The notes below the pieces were generated by a model. The model was not told the DNA's origin and ran no database searches. It saw nothing but the letters and a program-made list of their open reading frames with translations. A stretch of 64,000 nt of DNA from Nematostella vectensis (Eukaryota; Cnidaria; Anthozoa; Actiniaria; Edwardsiidae). Shown here piece after piece: positions 46,201 to 54,900 of the stretch; positions within the stretch are counted from its first letter, which is position 1; each line of letters opens with the position of its first letter. The stretch lies in NCBI RefSeq assembly GCF_932526225.1, contig NC_064038.1, positions 9,795,070 through 9,859,069 of the forward strand, written 5' to 3'. The position numbers and the translations under genes were made by a program.

Positions 46201-48716
46201 ATGAGCTATCGCGCAACACCCAAAACCGGATCCTCGAAAAATCAAGACGATACCACTAAGCTATCGTGGTCGTATCACGAACAAAAAGTACTTAACGTGG
46301 TCCTCTTTCTACTAAGCTATCGCGCAAAACTACGAAACTTGGTCCTTGAGGGAAGAACCAATTCGCTTCTACAAAGCCATCATGGCCGTACCACGAACAG
46401 ATAAAGGAACGTACGGACAGACGGCAATTGATTACTTACAGCTTGTACTCTCTCTTTACTCCTAGAGCCCAGACCTCATGTTCCAGTTCAATTCAAAAGT
46501 CTAAAGGTTGTCGACCATCTAGAGGCGAATCGGGCGTATATTGATCACTTAACTTTTCGGACAAGCGAATCTACAGAGAAGGCAGATATTGGGTACCATT
46601 TTCAGCTGAGCGACCCCGACACATGTAAAGACTATGAAGAAGGCGACGTCATTGGATTTTTCAAGGTGAATTTTAAGATTTCTAATCATGGTCGTCATTT
46701 TTAAAACAATAGATTAAGGTACTGCCTAAAAGCGGAGCCAACAAACATTCAATTTGAGCCATACACCCACTTCAATAAACGTTGTCAGTGCAATGGCGAA
46801 TGGTAGTCAATAGCGGATCTAGGGGGAGGGGGGGATTGATTGATTGATGCTAACATTGCACTCTTTTAAAACCTGCTCAGGATGCAAAGAACAGAACCGT
46901 GATCGAGCTTCTTGATAATAGCAACGCCAGCAAAGCTTTCATGGCGGGAGTCATTTCACGATCAGCATACCTCGAGGCGAAGCGATCTAACGAGGAAGGT
47001 TAGGCGTCGTCAATGACACAATACACTCATTAAACACGAGGTTCCGCTATTAAAGGGAAAACCCCTCCCACCTCCGGGCTCAAGAACAATCAGTTATCAA
47101 TCAGCCGTCAATGAGTCAACATGTCAGGACAATTGCTCTGAGAGCTAAATTCAAATTTCATATTCTTAACCAAAATAAATATCATTCCTAGAGTTGTCCA
47201 TCTAAAATATTTTTCTATCTATCGTAAAGTAATGCTATACCAAGCTGTGTGCTTTCTAATATACGAGCATTTTCATCACAGCATTTATGCAGGTGCGCTA
47301 GATTATGGATAGCACAAAATTTAAAATTTTGAACCGAAAACGTGAGTGGACAGCAAATAACTATAATTTAACAATCTCTTAACACAGCTGTCTTGTTACC
47401 TGTGCAAAAATAGTTTTATTCCAGCCGACTGAGGCTCAGAGATAAGCAATTTTACAGGAGGCTTAAAATTTTGACTGCTAGCGCTGCAGTGTTCTGATTA
47501 TTATTGCAAATACGAAGCCCGGGGATGGGAGGTGCTTTCCCTTTTATAGCGGAACCACGCTCTGTTTTCTCCTAGGTATAAGCCCTTAGTCTCGTCATCA
47601 AACAAATTTATAAACTTAGCAAGCGCTCCGTTCCTCTCTAGGTGTATCTGTTGTTGCGAGCGTGATTGATAGCAAGCGCCCCGTTCCTCTCTAGGTGTAT
47701 CTGCTGTTGTGAGCGTGATTGATAGCAAGCGCCCCGTTCCTCTCTAGGTGTATCTGCTGTTGTGAGCGTGATTGATAGCAAGCGCCCCGTTCCTCTCTAG
47801 GTGTGTCTGATGTTGTATGCGTGATTGATAGCAAGCGCCCCGTTCCTCTCTAGGTGTATCTGTTGTTGCGAGCGTGATTGATAGCAAGCGCTCCGTTCCT
47901 CTCTAGGTGTATCTGCTGTTGTGAGCGTGATTGATAGCAAGCGCTCCGTTCCTCTCTAGGTGTATCTGCTGTTGTGAGCGTGATTGATAGCAAGCGCTCC
48001 GTTCCTCTCTAGGTGTATCTGCTGTTGTGAGCGTGATTGATAGCAAGCGCTCCGTTCCTCTCTAGGTGTATCTGATGTTGTATGCGTGATTGATAGCAAG
48101 CGCTCCGTTCCTCTCTAGGTGTATCTGATGTTATGTGCGTGATTGATAGCAAGCGCTCCGTTCCTCTCTTGGTGTATCTGCTGTTATGTGTGTGATTGAT
48201 AGCAAGCGCTCCGTTCCTCTCTAGGTGTATTTGCTGTTATGTGTGTGATTGATAGCAAGCGCTCCTTTCCTCTCTAGGTGTATCTGCTTTTATGTGCGTG
48301 ATTGATTGCAAGTGCTACGTTCCTCTCTAGATGTATCTGCTGTTATGTGCGTGATTGATAGCAAGCGCTCCGTTCCTCTATAGGTGTATCTGATATTATA
48401 TGTGTGATTGAAAGCAAGCGCTCCGTTCCTCTCTAGGTGTATCTGATGTTGTGTACGTGATTGATAGCAAGCGCTCCGTTCCTCTCTAGGTGTATCTGAT
48501 GTTGTGTGCGTGATTGGAGTTGTCAACATCAAAGTGTCGGGCTCCGTGCGCGCAGGGGAGCGGATCTACAGTACCGTGAACATGGAATGCCCAGGGACGG
48601 CCCTTCCCGAGTCACACTTACCACCAGGCATTATGCTGACAAGGCGATCCACCCTGTTAGGGATGGCTTTAAAAGACTGCAAGGCCAGCACCCCTGATAA
48701 GCCAAACCTTGTGAAG
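34233..48716 (+). CDS. unrecognised multi-exon protein with chaperone/autoprocessing-like C terminus (3' end beyond window)
   Basis: Exons: 34233-34275, 42753-42931, 44516-44713, 45239-45458, 45677-45793, 46466-46665, 46881-46998, 48490-48716; all GT-AG, phases 1,0,0,1,1,0,1,0 agree throughout, about 400 codons so far. Exon 1 (MDNAELTKPLLADI) rests on start context, donor G/GTAAGA and phase only. Exons 2-4 give a conserved beta-rich-looking region (VQCRRGGVAKMRVQLGLIRM, LRVRVFVSRERAA, YNGPTMPVYKLAKVE, RLEHLDGSVQDFPSKPFLIR). Exon 5 is acidic, rich in S/E/D. Exons 6-8 (FMAGVISRSAYLEA, VIGVVNIKVSGSVRAGERIY, then PGTALPESHLPPG) resemble intramolecular-chaperone/peptidase G2-like domains. A DNA-binding-plus-autoprocessing layout like MYRF is a speculative analogy. 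More exons are expected after the satellite. Confidence 0.75.
34614..35232. mobile_element. long foldback (inverted-repeat) element in intron 1
   Basis: Arms 34614-34829 and 35012-35232 are imperfect inverted copies. Both carry CGCTGTGTCTACTTGCACGG, TTTTCTCGATTTTTAGCC, ACACTTCCACGATTATT, GCAAATGCTCGGCA and GTGGAGTTCGACA in the same order. A ~180-bp loop separates them. No coding capacity. Length and structure fit a foldback transposon or large MITE. Confidence 0.85.
35790..35933. repeat. (ACTG)n / (ACGG)n / (GAAT)n compound microsatellite
   Basis: CTGA units, then GGAC-type units, then about 17 TGAA units. It directly abuts the left end of the Crypton-like element; similar but degraded GAAT units flank the right end at 41381-41485. 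Confidence 0.9.
35945..36188. repeat. left cluster of the 15-bp GTTCCTTTTTGTAAC motif (12 copies)
   Basis: Forward copies start at about 35945 (partial), 35965, 35983, 36025, 36068, 36088, 36109, 36152 and 36174; reverse copies at 36007, 36049 and 36133. Spacing is irregular, and forward/reverse pairs could fold into hairpins. They lie just inside the left border. A binding or recombination site array for the recombinase is a hypothesis. Confidence 0.75.
36810..38813 (+). pseudogene. Crypton-like tyrosine recombinase, truncated at the catalytic Tyr codon
   Basis: 667 codons to an in-frame TAG. The ATG at 36810 has good context (AAGATGG); ten more in-frame codons lie upstream from 36780. N terminus: two zinc-finger-like motifs (CPVPACQKEVIHLPRHLITVH and CSFPGCNLIVRRLHNHLNAKH patterns). 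Then a Ser/Gln and a long Asp/Glu-rich region (about residues 280-335), then a core-binding-like helical part, then the catalytic domain: ACRAGPLPNM with R529, LKHKTSASAG with the Lys, SFRKAAVSVVH and LADLMGHNQKTAEKR with H659. The nucleophilic Tyr should be the next residue; instead a frameshift/stop occurs (38811-38813). The rest continues in another frame as the next entry. Enzyme would cut and rejoin DNA; this copy should be inactive. Confidence 0.8.
38812..39435 (+). pseudogene. C-terminal part of the Crypton-like recombinase (SANT/Myb-like), in shifted frame
   Basis: Open in the +1 frame from the break to a stop at 39433-39435; the first ATG is at 38863. It carries HHWTEKEEEAIQMAFKD, a Myb/SANT-like helix start, then a charged helical tail ending RAERNKAKKSK. 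A one-base loss at the Tyr codon best explains the split of one ancestral frame into two. A separate second protein from ATG 38863 is possible but less likely. Confidence 0.75.
39583..39810. repeat. 30-bp minisatellite, ~7.5 copies, inside the Crypton element
   Basis: Units of 30 bp containing ACGTTATTATACTTAAATG and TATACACAGAG, starting about 150 bp after the recombinase stop. Few substitutions between units. Open frames through it on both strands are repeat artefacts, since 30 is a multiple of 3. Confidence 0.9.
40423..41380. repeat. right-side copies of the 15-bp Crypton-end motif
   Basis: Forward copies at 40423, 40597 and 41199 and a reverse copy at 41366-41380 (GTTACGTAAGGGAAC). Far sparser than the left cluster. 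The last copy lies at the inferred right border beside GAAT units. Confidence 0.7.
41381..41485. repeat. degenerate GAAT microsatellite at right border of Crypton element
   Basis: Imperfect TGAA/TTAA units, matching the type of repeat at the left border (35863-35933). It suggests insertion of the element into one GAAT array, or that the arrays belong to the element ends. Confidence 0.7.
41486..42752. other. end of intron 1, no gene seen
   Basis: AT-rich sequence up to the exon-2 acceptor (TTTTTCAG). An open frame at 41831-42169 lacks protein-like composition. Nothing else is supported. Confidence 0.5.
42960..43185. repeat. ATG-rich trinucleotide-type repeat in intron 2
   Basis: Long run of GATGATGG, GGTGATGG and ATGATGATG units just after the exon-2 donor, including a ~57-bp repeated block containing ACCATGGCGGTGATGGTAAT. 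Low complexity, non-coding. Confidence 0.85.
43186..44274. other. rest of intron 2, no gene seen
   Basis: AT-rich, without recognisable coding or repeat structure, up to the 11-bp repeat. A 63-codon frame at 43905-44096 looks random. Confidence 0.5.
44275..44382. repeat. 11-bp tandem repeat GTTTTATCGAT, ~10 copies
   Basis: Nearly perfect 11-bp units, one with a G-to-A change near the end (ATCAAT), followed by a C run (44384-44396). Each unit has the palindrome ATCGAT. Located in intron 2, about 130 bp before the exon-3 acceptor. Confidence 0.95.
44704..45220. repeat. 18-20-bp minisatellite that includes the exon-3 splice donor
   Basis: Units of the form ATATGGACCGGGTAGGCA and ATATGGACCGGGTAGACGGT, about 25 increasingly diverged copies. 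The first unit is the exon-3 end itself (ATGGACCGG with donor GTAGGT at 44714). Many downstream copies keep GG/GTAGG and so mimic a donor. Confidence 0.85.
45403..45571. repeat. 56-bp tandem triplication of the exon-4 3' end and donor
   Basis: Each unit contains AACAAACGCATCAGAATCG or a variant. Copy 1 ends at the donor used in the model (45459, GTGAGT). Copy 2 has an intact donor 56 bp later (45515, GTGAGC). Copy 3 has lost it (AGAACGG). Use of donor 2 would shift the frame into exon 5. Confidence 0.9.
45815..45862. repeat. GGAC/AGAC tetranucleotide repeat after exon 5
   Basis: About 12 units of CGGA, CAGA type, beginning some 20 bp after the exon-5 donor. Non-coding. Confidence 0.85.
46155..46400 (-). 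repeat. tandem tRNA-like (possibly SINE-derived) sequences
   Basis: On the minus strand, A-box-like stretches (CGATAGCTTAGTGGTATC; GCGATAGCTCATGGATAGC) alternate with B-box-like ones (AGGTTCGAGCAC). At least three degenerate modules of about 70-90 bp. None folds by eye into a complete cloverleaf with a matched acceptor stem, so a working tRNA gene is not claimed. Confidence 0.4.
47034..47562. mobile_element. MITE with ~45-bp terminal inverted repeats
   Basis: The left end (ACACGAGGTTCCGCTATTAA, AGGGAAAA, CCTCCCACCTCCGGGCT) and the reverse complement of the right end (GTGGTTCCGCTATAAAAGGG, AAAGCACCTCCCAT, CCCGGGCT) match over about 45 bp. About 530 bp, no coding. A truncated copy lies at 19511-19755. 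Inserted in intron 7, just before the 53-bp repeat. No clear target duplication seen. Confidence 0.8.
47615..48515. repeat. 53-bp minisatellite: splice acceptor of exon 8 repeated 17 times
   Basis: Seventeen units of exactly 53 bp (starts 47615, 47668, 47721 and so on to 48463). Each unit contains the polypyrimidine/acceptor GTTCCTCTCTAG followed by the first ~27 bases of exon 8 (GTGTATCTGATGTTGTGTGC or a variant). Only the last copy (exon start 48490) leads into the open exon. From any upstream copy the frame meets the TAG of the next unit's acceptor. Confidence 0.95.
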
Positions 48717-48988
48717 GTACCGTGGAACCCCAGGGCGTGGCAAGGGGTGGGGTACGCGCACCCCCTTTGACCCCAAAAGACTTTTCTCTCTGTGTGGGTT
48801 CTCAAAACTTCAACTCCTAAGACGTGATATATCTTATCTGCGCAAGGTTCATCCCCCACCCCCTTCGATAAAGTTATTGTCTTGCGGAGCCCCACTCTAA
48901 GGATGGGCACCTTATTATGGAGAACAGTTTTCAGAGTCCCTATGAAAGAAAGATCAAATGTATTTTCTTTAGGTATTCACCCTTAAAG
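48717..48988. other. start of intron 8
   Basis: From the exon-8 donor (AAG/GTACCG) to the satellite. No coding content recognised. Confidence 0.6.
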
Positions 48989-51900
48989 TATTGTGGTGTT
49001 GATAATTCTCGCTGTCATTTGTTTGTGTAGAGTTTCGCGTTTATTGTAGTATTGATAGTTTCTCGCTGTCCGTGTAGAGTTTCGCGTGTATTGTAGTATT
49101 GATAGTTTCTCGCTGTTCGTGTATAGTTTCGCATGTATTGTAGTATTGATAGTTTCTCGCTGTCTGTGTAAAGTTTCGCGTGTATTGTAGTATTTAGTAG
49201 TTTCTCGCTTTCCGTGTAGAGTTTCGCGTGTATACTAGTATTGATAGTTTCTCGCTGTCTGTTTAGAGTTTCGCGTGTATTGTAGTATTGATAGTTCCTC
49301 GTTGTCTGTGTAGAGTTTCTCGTGTATTGTAGTATTGATAGTTTCTCGCTGTCCGTGTAGAGTTTCGCGTGTATAGTAGTATTGATAGTTTCTCGCTGTC
49401 CGTGTAGAGTTTCGCGTGTATTATTGATAGTTTCTCGCTGTCCGTGTAGAGTTTCGCGTGTATTGTAGTATTGATAGTTTCTCGCTGTCTGTGTAGAGTT
49501 TCGCGTGTATTGTAGTATTGATAGTTTCTCGCTGTCCGTGTAGAGTTTCGCGTGTATTGTAGTATTGATAGTTTCTCGCTGTCTGTGTAGAGTTTCGCGT
49601 GTATTATAGTATTGATAGTTTCTCGCTGTCCGTGTAGAGTTTCGCGTGTATTATTGATAGTTTCTCTCTGTCCGTGTAGAGTTTCGCATGTATTGTAGTA
49701 TTGATAGTTTCTCGCTGTCTGTGTAAAGTTTCGCGTGTATTGTAGTATTTAGTAGTTTCTCGCTTTCCGTGTAGAGTTTCGCGTGTATACTAGTATTGAT
49801 AGTTTCTCGCTGTCCGTGTAGAGTTTCGCGTGTATACTAGTATTGATAGTTTCTCGCTGTCTGTGTAGAGTTTCGCGTGTATTGTAGTATTGATAGTTCC
49901 TCGTTGTCTGTTAGAGTTTCGCGTGTATTGTAGTATTGATAGTTTCTCGCTGTCTGTGTAGAAATTCGCGTGTATTGTAGTATTGATAGTTTCTCGCTGT
50001 CCGTGTAGAGTTTCGCGTGTATTGTAGTATTGATAGTTTCTCGCTGTCCGTGTAGAGTTTCGCGTGTATTGTAGTATTGATAGTTTCTCGCTGTCCGTGT
50101 AGAGTTTCGCGTGTATTGTAGTATTGATAGTTTCTCGCTGTCCGTGTAGAGTTTCGCATGTATTGTAGTATTGATAGTTTCTCGCTGTCCGTTTAGAGTT
50201 TCGCGTGTATTGTAGTATTGATAGTTTCTCGCTGTCCGTGTAGAGTTTTGCGTGTATAGTAGTATTGATAGTTTCTCGCTGTCTGTGTAGAGTTTCGCGT
50301 GTATAGTAGTATTGATAGTTTCTCGCTGTCCGTGTAGAGTTTCGCGTGTATTGTAGTATTGATAGTTTCTCGCTGTCCGTGTAGAGTTTCGCGTGTATAG
50401 TAGTATTGATAGTTTCTCGCTGTCCGTTTAGAGTTTCGCATGTATTGTAGTATTGTAGTTTCTCGCTGTCTGTGTAGAGTTTCGCGTGTATAGTAGTATT
50501 GATAGTTTCTCGCTGTCATTGAAGAGTTTCGCGTGTATTGTAGTATTGATAGTTTCTCGCTGTCCGTGTAGAGTTTCGCGTGTATAGTAGTATTGATAGT
50601 TTCTCGCTGTCTGCGTAGAGTTTCGCGTGTATTGTAGTATTGATAGTTTCTCGCTGTCCGTGTAGAGTTTCGCGTGTATAGTAGTATTGATAGTTTCTCG
50701 CTGTCCGTGTAGAGTTTCGCGTGTAGTATTGATAGTTTCTCGCTGTCCGTGTAGAGTTTCGCGTGTATTGTAGTATTGATAGTTTCTCGCTGTATGTGTA
50801 GAGTTTTGCGTGTATTGTAGTATTGATAGTTTCTCGCTGTCCGTGTAGAGTTTCGCGTGTATTATTGATAGTTTCTCGCTGTCCGTGTAGAGTTTCGCAT
50901 GTATTGTAGTATTGATAGTTTCTCGCTGTCTGTGTAAAGTTTCGCGTGTATTGTAGTATTTAGTAGTTTCTCGCTTTCCGTGTAGAGTTTCGCGTGTATA
51001 CTAGTATTGATAGTTTCTCGCTGTCTGTTTAGAGTTTTGCGTGTATTGTAGTATTGATAGTTTCTCGCTGTCCGTTTAGAGTTTCGCGTGTATTGTAGTA
51101 TTGATAGTTTCTCGCTGTCTGTGTAGAGTTTCGCGTGTATAGTAGTATTTATAGTTTCTCGCTGTCTGCGTAGAGTTTTGCGTGTATTGTAGTATTGATA
51201 GTTTCTCGCTGTCTGTGTAGAGTTTCGCGTGTATACTAGTATTGATAGTTTCTCGCTGTCCGTGTAGAGTTTCGCATGTATTGTAGTGTTGATAGTTTCT
51301 CGCTGTCTGCATAGAGTTTCGCGTGTATTGTAGTATTGATAGTTTCTCGCTGTCCGTGTAGAGTTTCGCGTGTATAGTGGTATTGATAGTTTCTCGCTGT
51401 CTGTGTAGAGTTTCGCGTGTATAGTAGTATTGATAGTTTCTCGCTGTCCGTGTAGAGTTTCTCGTGTATTATTGATAGTTTCTCGCTGTCCGTGTAGAGA
51501 TTCGCGTGTATTGTAGTATTGATAGTTTCTCGCTGTCTGTGTAGAGTTTCGCGTGTATACTAGTATTGATAGTTTCTCGCTGTCCGTGTAGAGTTTCGCA
51601 TGTATTGTAGTGTTGATAGTTTCTCGCTGTCTGCATAGAGTTTGGCGTGTATTGTAGTATTGATAGTTTCTCGCTGTCCGTGTAGAGTTTCGCGTGTATA
51701 GTAGTATTGATAGTTTCTCGCTGTCTGTGTAGAGTTTCGCGTGTATAGTAGTATTGATAGTTTCTCGCTGTCCGTGAAGAGTTTCGCGTGTATTGTAGTA
51801 TTGATAGTTTCTCGCTGTCCGTGTAGAGTTTCGCGTGTATAGTAGTATTGATAGTTTCTCGCTGTCTGTGTAGAGTTTCGCGTGTATAGTAGTATTGATA

Positions 51901-54900
51901 GTTTCTCGCTGTCTGCGTAGAGTTTCGCGTGTATTGTAGTATTGATAGTTTCTCGCTGTCCGTGTAGAGTTTCGCGTGTATAGTAGTATTGATAGTTTCT
52001 TGCTGTCCGTGTAGAGTTTCGCGTGTATTATTGATAGTTTCTCGCTGTCCGTGTAGAGTTTCGCGTGTATTGTAGTATTGATAGTTTCTCGCTATATGTG
52101 TAGAGTTTTGCGTGTATTGTAGTATTGATAGTTTCTCGCTGTCCTTGTAGAGTTTCGCGTGTATTATTGATAGTTTCTCGCTGTCCGTGTAGAGTTTCGC
52201 ATGTATTGTAGTATTGATAGTTTCTCGCTGTCTGTGTAAAGTTTCGCGTGTATTGTAGTATTTAGTAGTTTCTCGCTTTCCTTGTAGAGTTTCGCGTGTA
52301 TACTAGTATTGATAGTTTCTCGCTGTCTGTTTAGAGTTTCGCGTGTATTGTAGTATTTATAGTTTCTCGCTGTCCGTGTAGAGTTTCGCGTGTATAGTAG
52401 TATTGATAGTTTCTCGCTGTCTGTGTAGAGTTTCGCGTGTATAGTAGTATTGATAGTTTCTCGCTGTCTGCGTAGAGTTTCGCGTGTATTGTAGTATTGA
52501 TAGTTTCTCGCTGTCCGTGTAGAGTTTCGCGTGTATAGTAGTATTGATAGTTTCTCGCTGTCCGTGTAGAGTTTCGCGTGTATTGTAGTATTGATAGTTT
52601 CTCGCTGTTCGTGTATAGTTTCGCATGTATTGTAGTATTGATAGTTTCTCGCTGTCTGTGTAAAGTTTCGCGTGTATTGTAGTATTTAGTAGTTTCTCGC
52701 TTTCCGTGTAGAGTTTCGCGTGTATACTAGTATTGATAGTTTCTCGCTGTCTGTTTAGAGTTTCGCGTGTATTGTAGTATTGATAGTTCCTCGTTGTCTG
52801 TGTAGAGTTTCTCGTGTATTGTAGTATTGATAGTTTCTCGCTGTCCGTGTAGAGTTTCGCGTGTATTATTGATAGTTTCTCGCTGTCCGTGTAGAGTTTC
52901 GCGTGTATTGTAGTATTGATAGTTTCTCGCTGTCTGTGTAGAGTTTCGCGTGTATTGTAGTATTTAGTAGTTTCTCGCTTTCCTTGTAGAGTTTCGCGTG
53001 TATACTAGTATTGATAGTTTCTCGCTGTCTGTTTAGAGTTTCGCGTGTATTGTAGTATTTATAGTTTCTCGCTGTCCGTGTAGAGTTTCGCGTGTATAGT
53101 AGTATTGATAGTTTCTCGCTGTCTGTGTAGAGTTTCGCGTGTATACTAGTATTGATAGTTTCTCGCTGTCCGTGTAGAGTTTCGCGTGTATAGTAGTATT
53201 GATAGTTTCTCGCTGTCTGTGTAGAGTTTCGCGTGTATAGTAGTATTGATAGTTTCTCGCTGTCCGTGTAGAGTTTCGCGTTTATTGTAGTATTGATAGT
53301 TTCTCGCTGTATGTAAAGAGTTTTGCGTGTATTGTAGTATTGATAGTTTCTCGCTGTCCGTGTAGAGTTTCGCGTGTATTATTGATAGTTTCTCGCTGTC
53401 CGTGTAGAGTTTCGCATGTATTGTAGTATTGATAGTTTCTCGCTGTCTGTGTAAAGTTTCGCGTGTATTGTAGTATTTAGTAGTTTCTCGCTTTCCTTGT
53501 AGAGTTTCGCGTGTATACTAGTATTGATAGTTTCTCGCTGTCTGTTTAGAGTTTCGCGTGTATTGTAGTATTTATAGTTTCTCGCTGTCCGTGTAGAGTT
53601 TCGCGTGTATAGTAGTATTGATAGTTTCTCGCTGTCTGTGTAGAAATTCGCGTGTATTGTAGTATTGATAGTTTCTCGCTGTCCGTGTAGAGTTTCGCGT
53701 GTATTATTGATAGTTTCTCGCTGTCCGTGTAGAGTTTTGCATGTATTGTAGTATTGATAGTTTCTCGCTGTCTGTGTAAAGTTTCGCGTGTATTGTAGTA
53801 TTTAGTAGTTTCTCGCTTACCGTGTAGAGTTTCGCATGTATACTAGTATTGATAGTTTCTCGCTGTCTGTTTAGAGTTTCGCGTGTATTGTAGTATTGAT
53901 AGTTCCTCGTTGTCTGTTAGAGTTTCGCGTGTATTGTAGTATTGATAGTTTCTCGCTGTCTGTGTAGAAATTCGCGTGTATTGTAGTATTGATAGTTTCT
54001 CGCTGTCCGTGTAGAGTTTCGCGTGTATTGTAGTATTGATAGTTTCTCGCTGTCCGTGTAGAGTTTCGCGTGTATTGTAGTATTGATAGTTTCTCGCTGT
54101 CCGTGTAAGGTTTCGCATGTATTGTAGTATTGATAGTTTCTCGCTGTCCGTTTAGAGTTTCGCGTGTATTGTAGTATTGATAGTTTCTCGCTGTCTGTGT
54201 AGAGTTTCGCGTGTATAGTAGTATTGATAGTTTCTCGCTGTCTGCGTAGAGTTTCGCGTGTATTGTAGTATTGATAGTTTCTCGCTGTCCGTGTAGAGTT
54301 TCGCGTGTATAGTAGTATTGATAGTTTCTCGCTGTCCGTGTAGAGTTTCGCGTGTATTATTGATAGTTTCTCGCTGTCCGTGTAGAGTTTCGCGTGTATT
54401 GTAGTATTGATAGTTTCTCGCTGTCTGTGTAAAGTTTCGCGTGTATTGTAGTATTTAGTAGTTTCTCGCTTTCCGTGTAGAGTTTCGCGTGTATACTAGT
54501 ATTGATAGTTTCTCGCTGTCTGTGTAGAGTTTCGCGTGTATACTAGTATTGATAGTTTCTCGCTGTCCGTGTAGAGTTTCGCGTGTATAGTAGTATTGAT
54601 AGTTTCTCGCTGTCTGTGTAGAGTTTCGCGTGTATAGTAGTATTGATAGTTTCTCGCTGTCCGTGTAGAGTTTCGCGTGTATTGTAGTATTGATAGTTTC
54701 TCGCTGTCCGTGTAGAGTTTCGCGTGTTTATAGGAGTATTGATAGTTTCTCGCTGTCTGTGTAGAGTTTCGCGTGTATAGTAGTATTGATAGTTTCTCGC
54801 TGTCCGTGAAGAGTTTCGCGTGTATTGTAGTATTGATAGTTTCTCGCTGTCCGTGTAGAGTTTCGCGTGTATAGTAGTATTGATAGTTTCTCGTTGTCTG

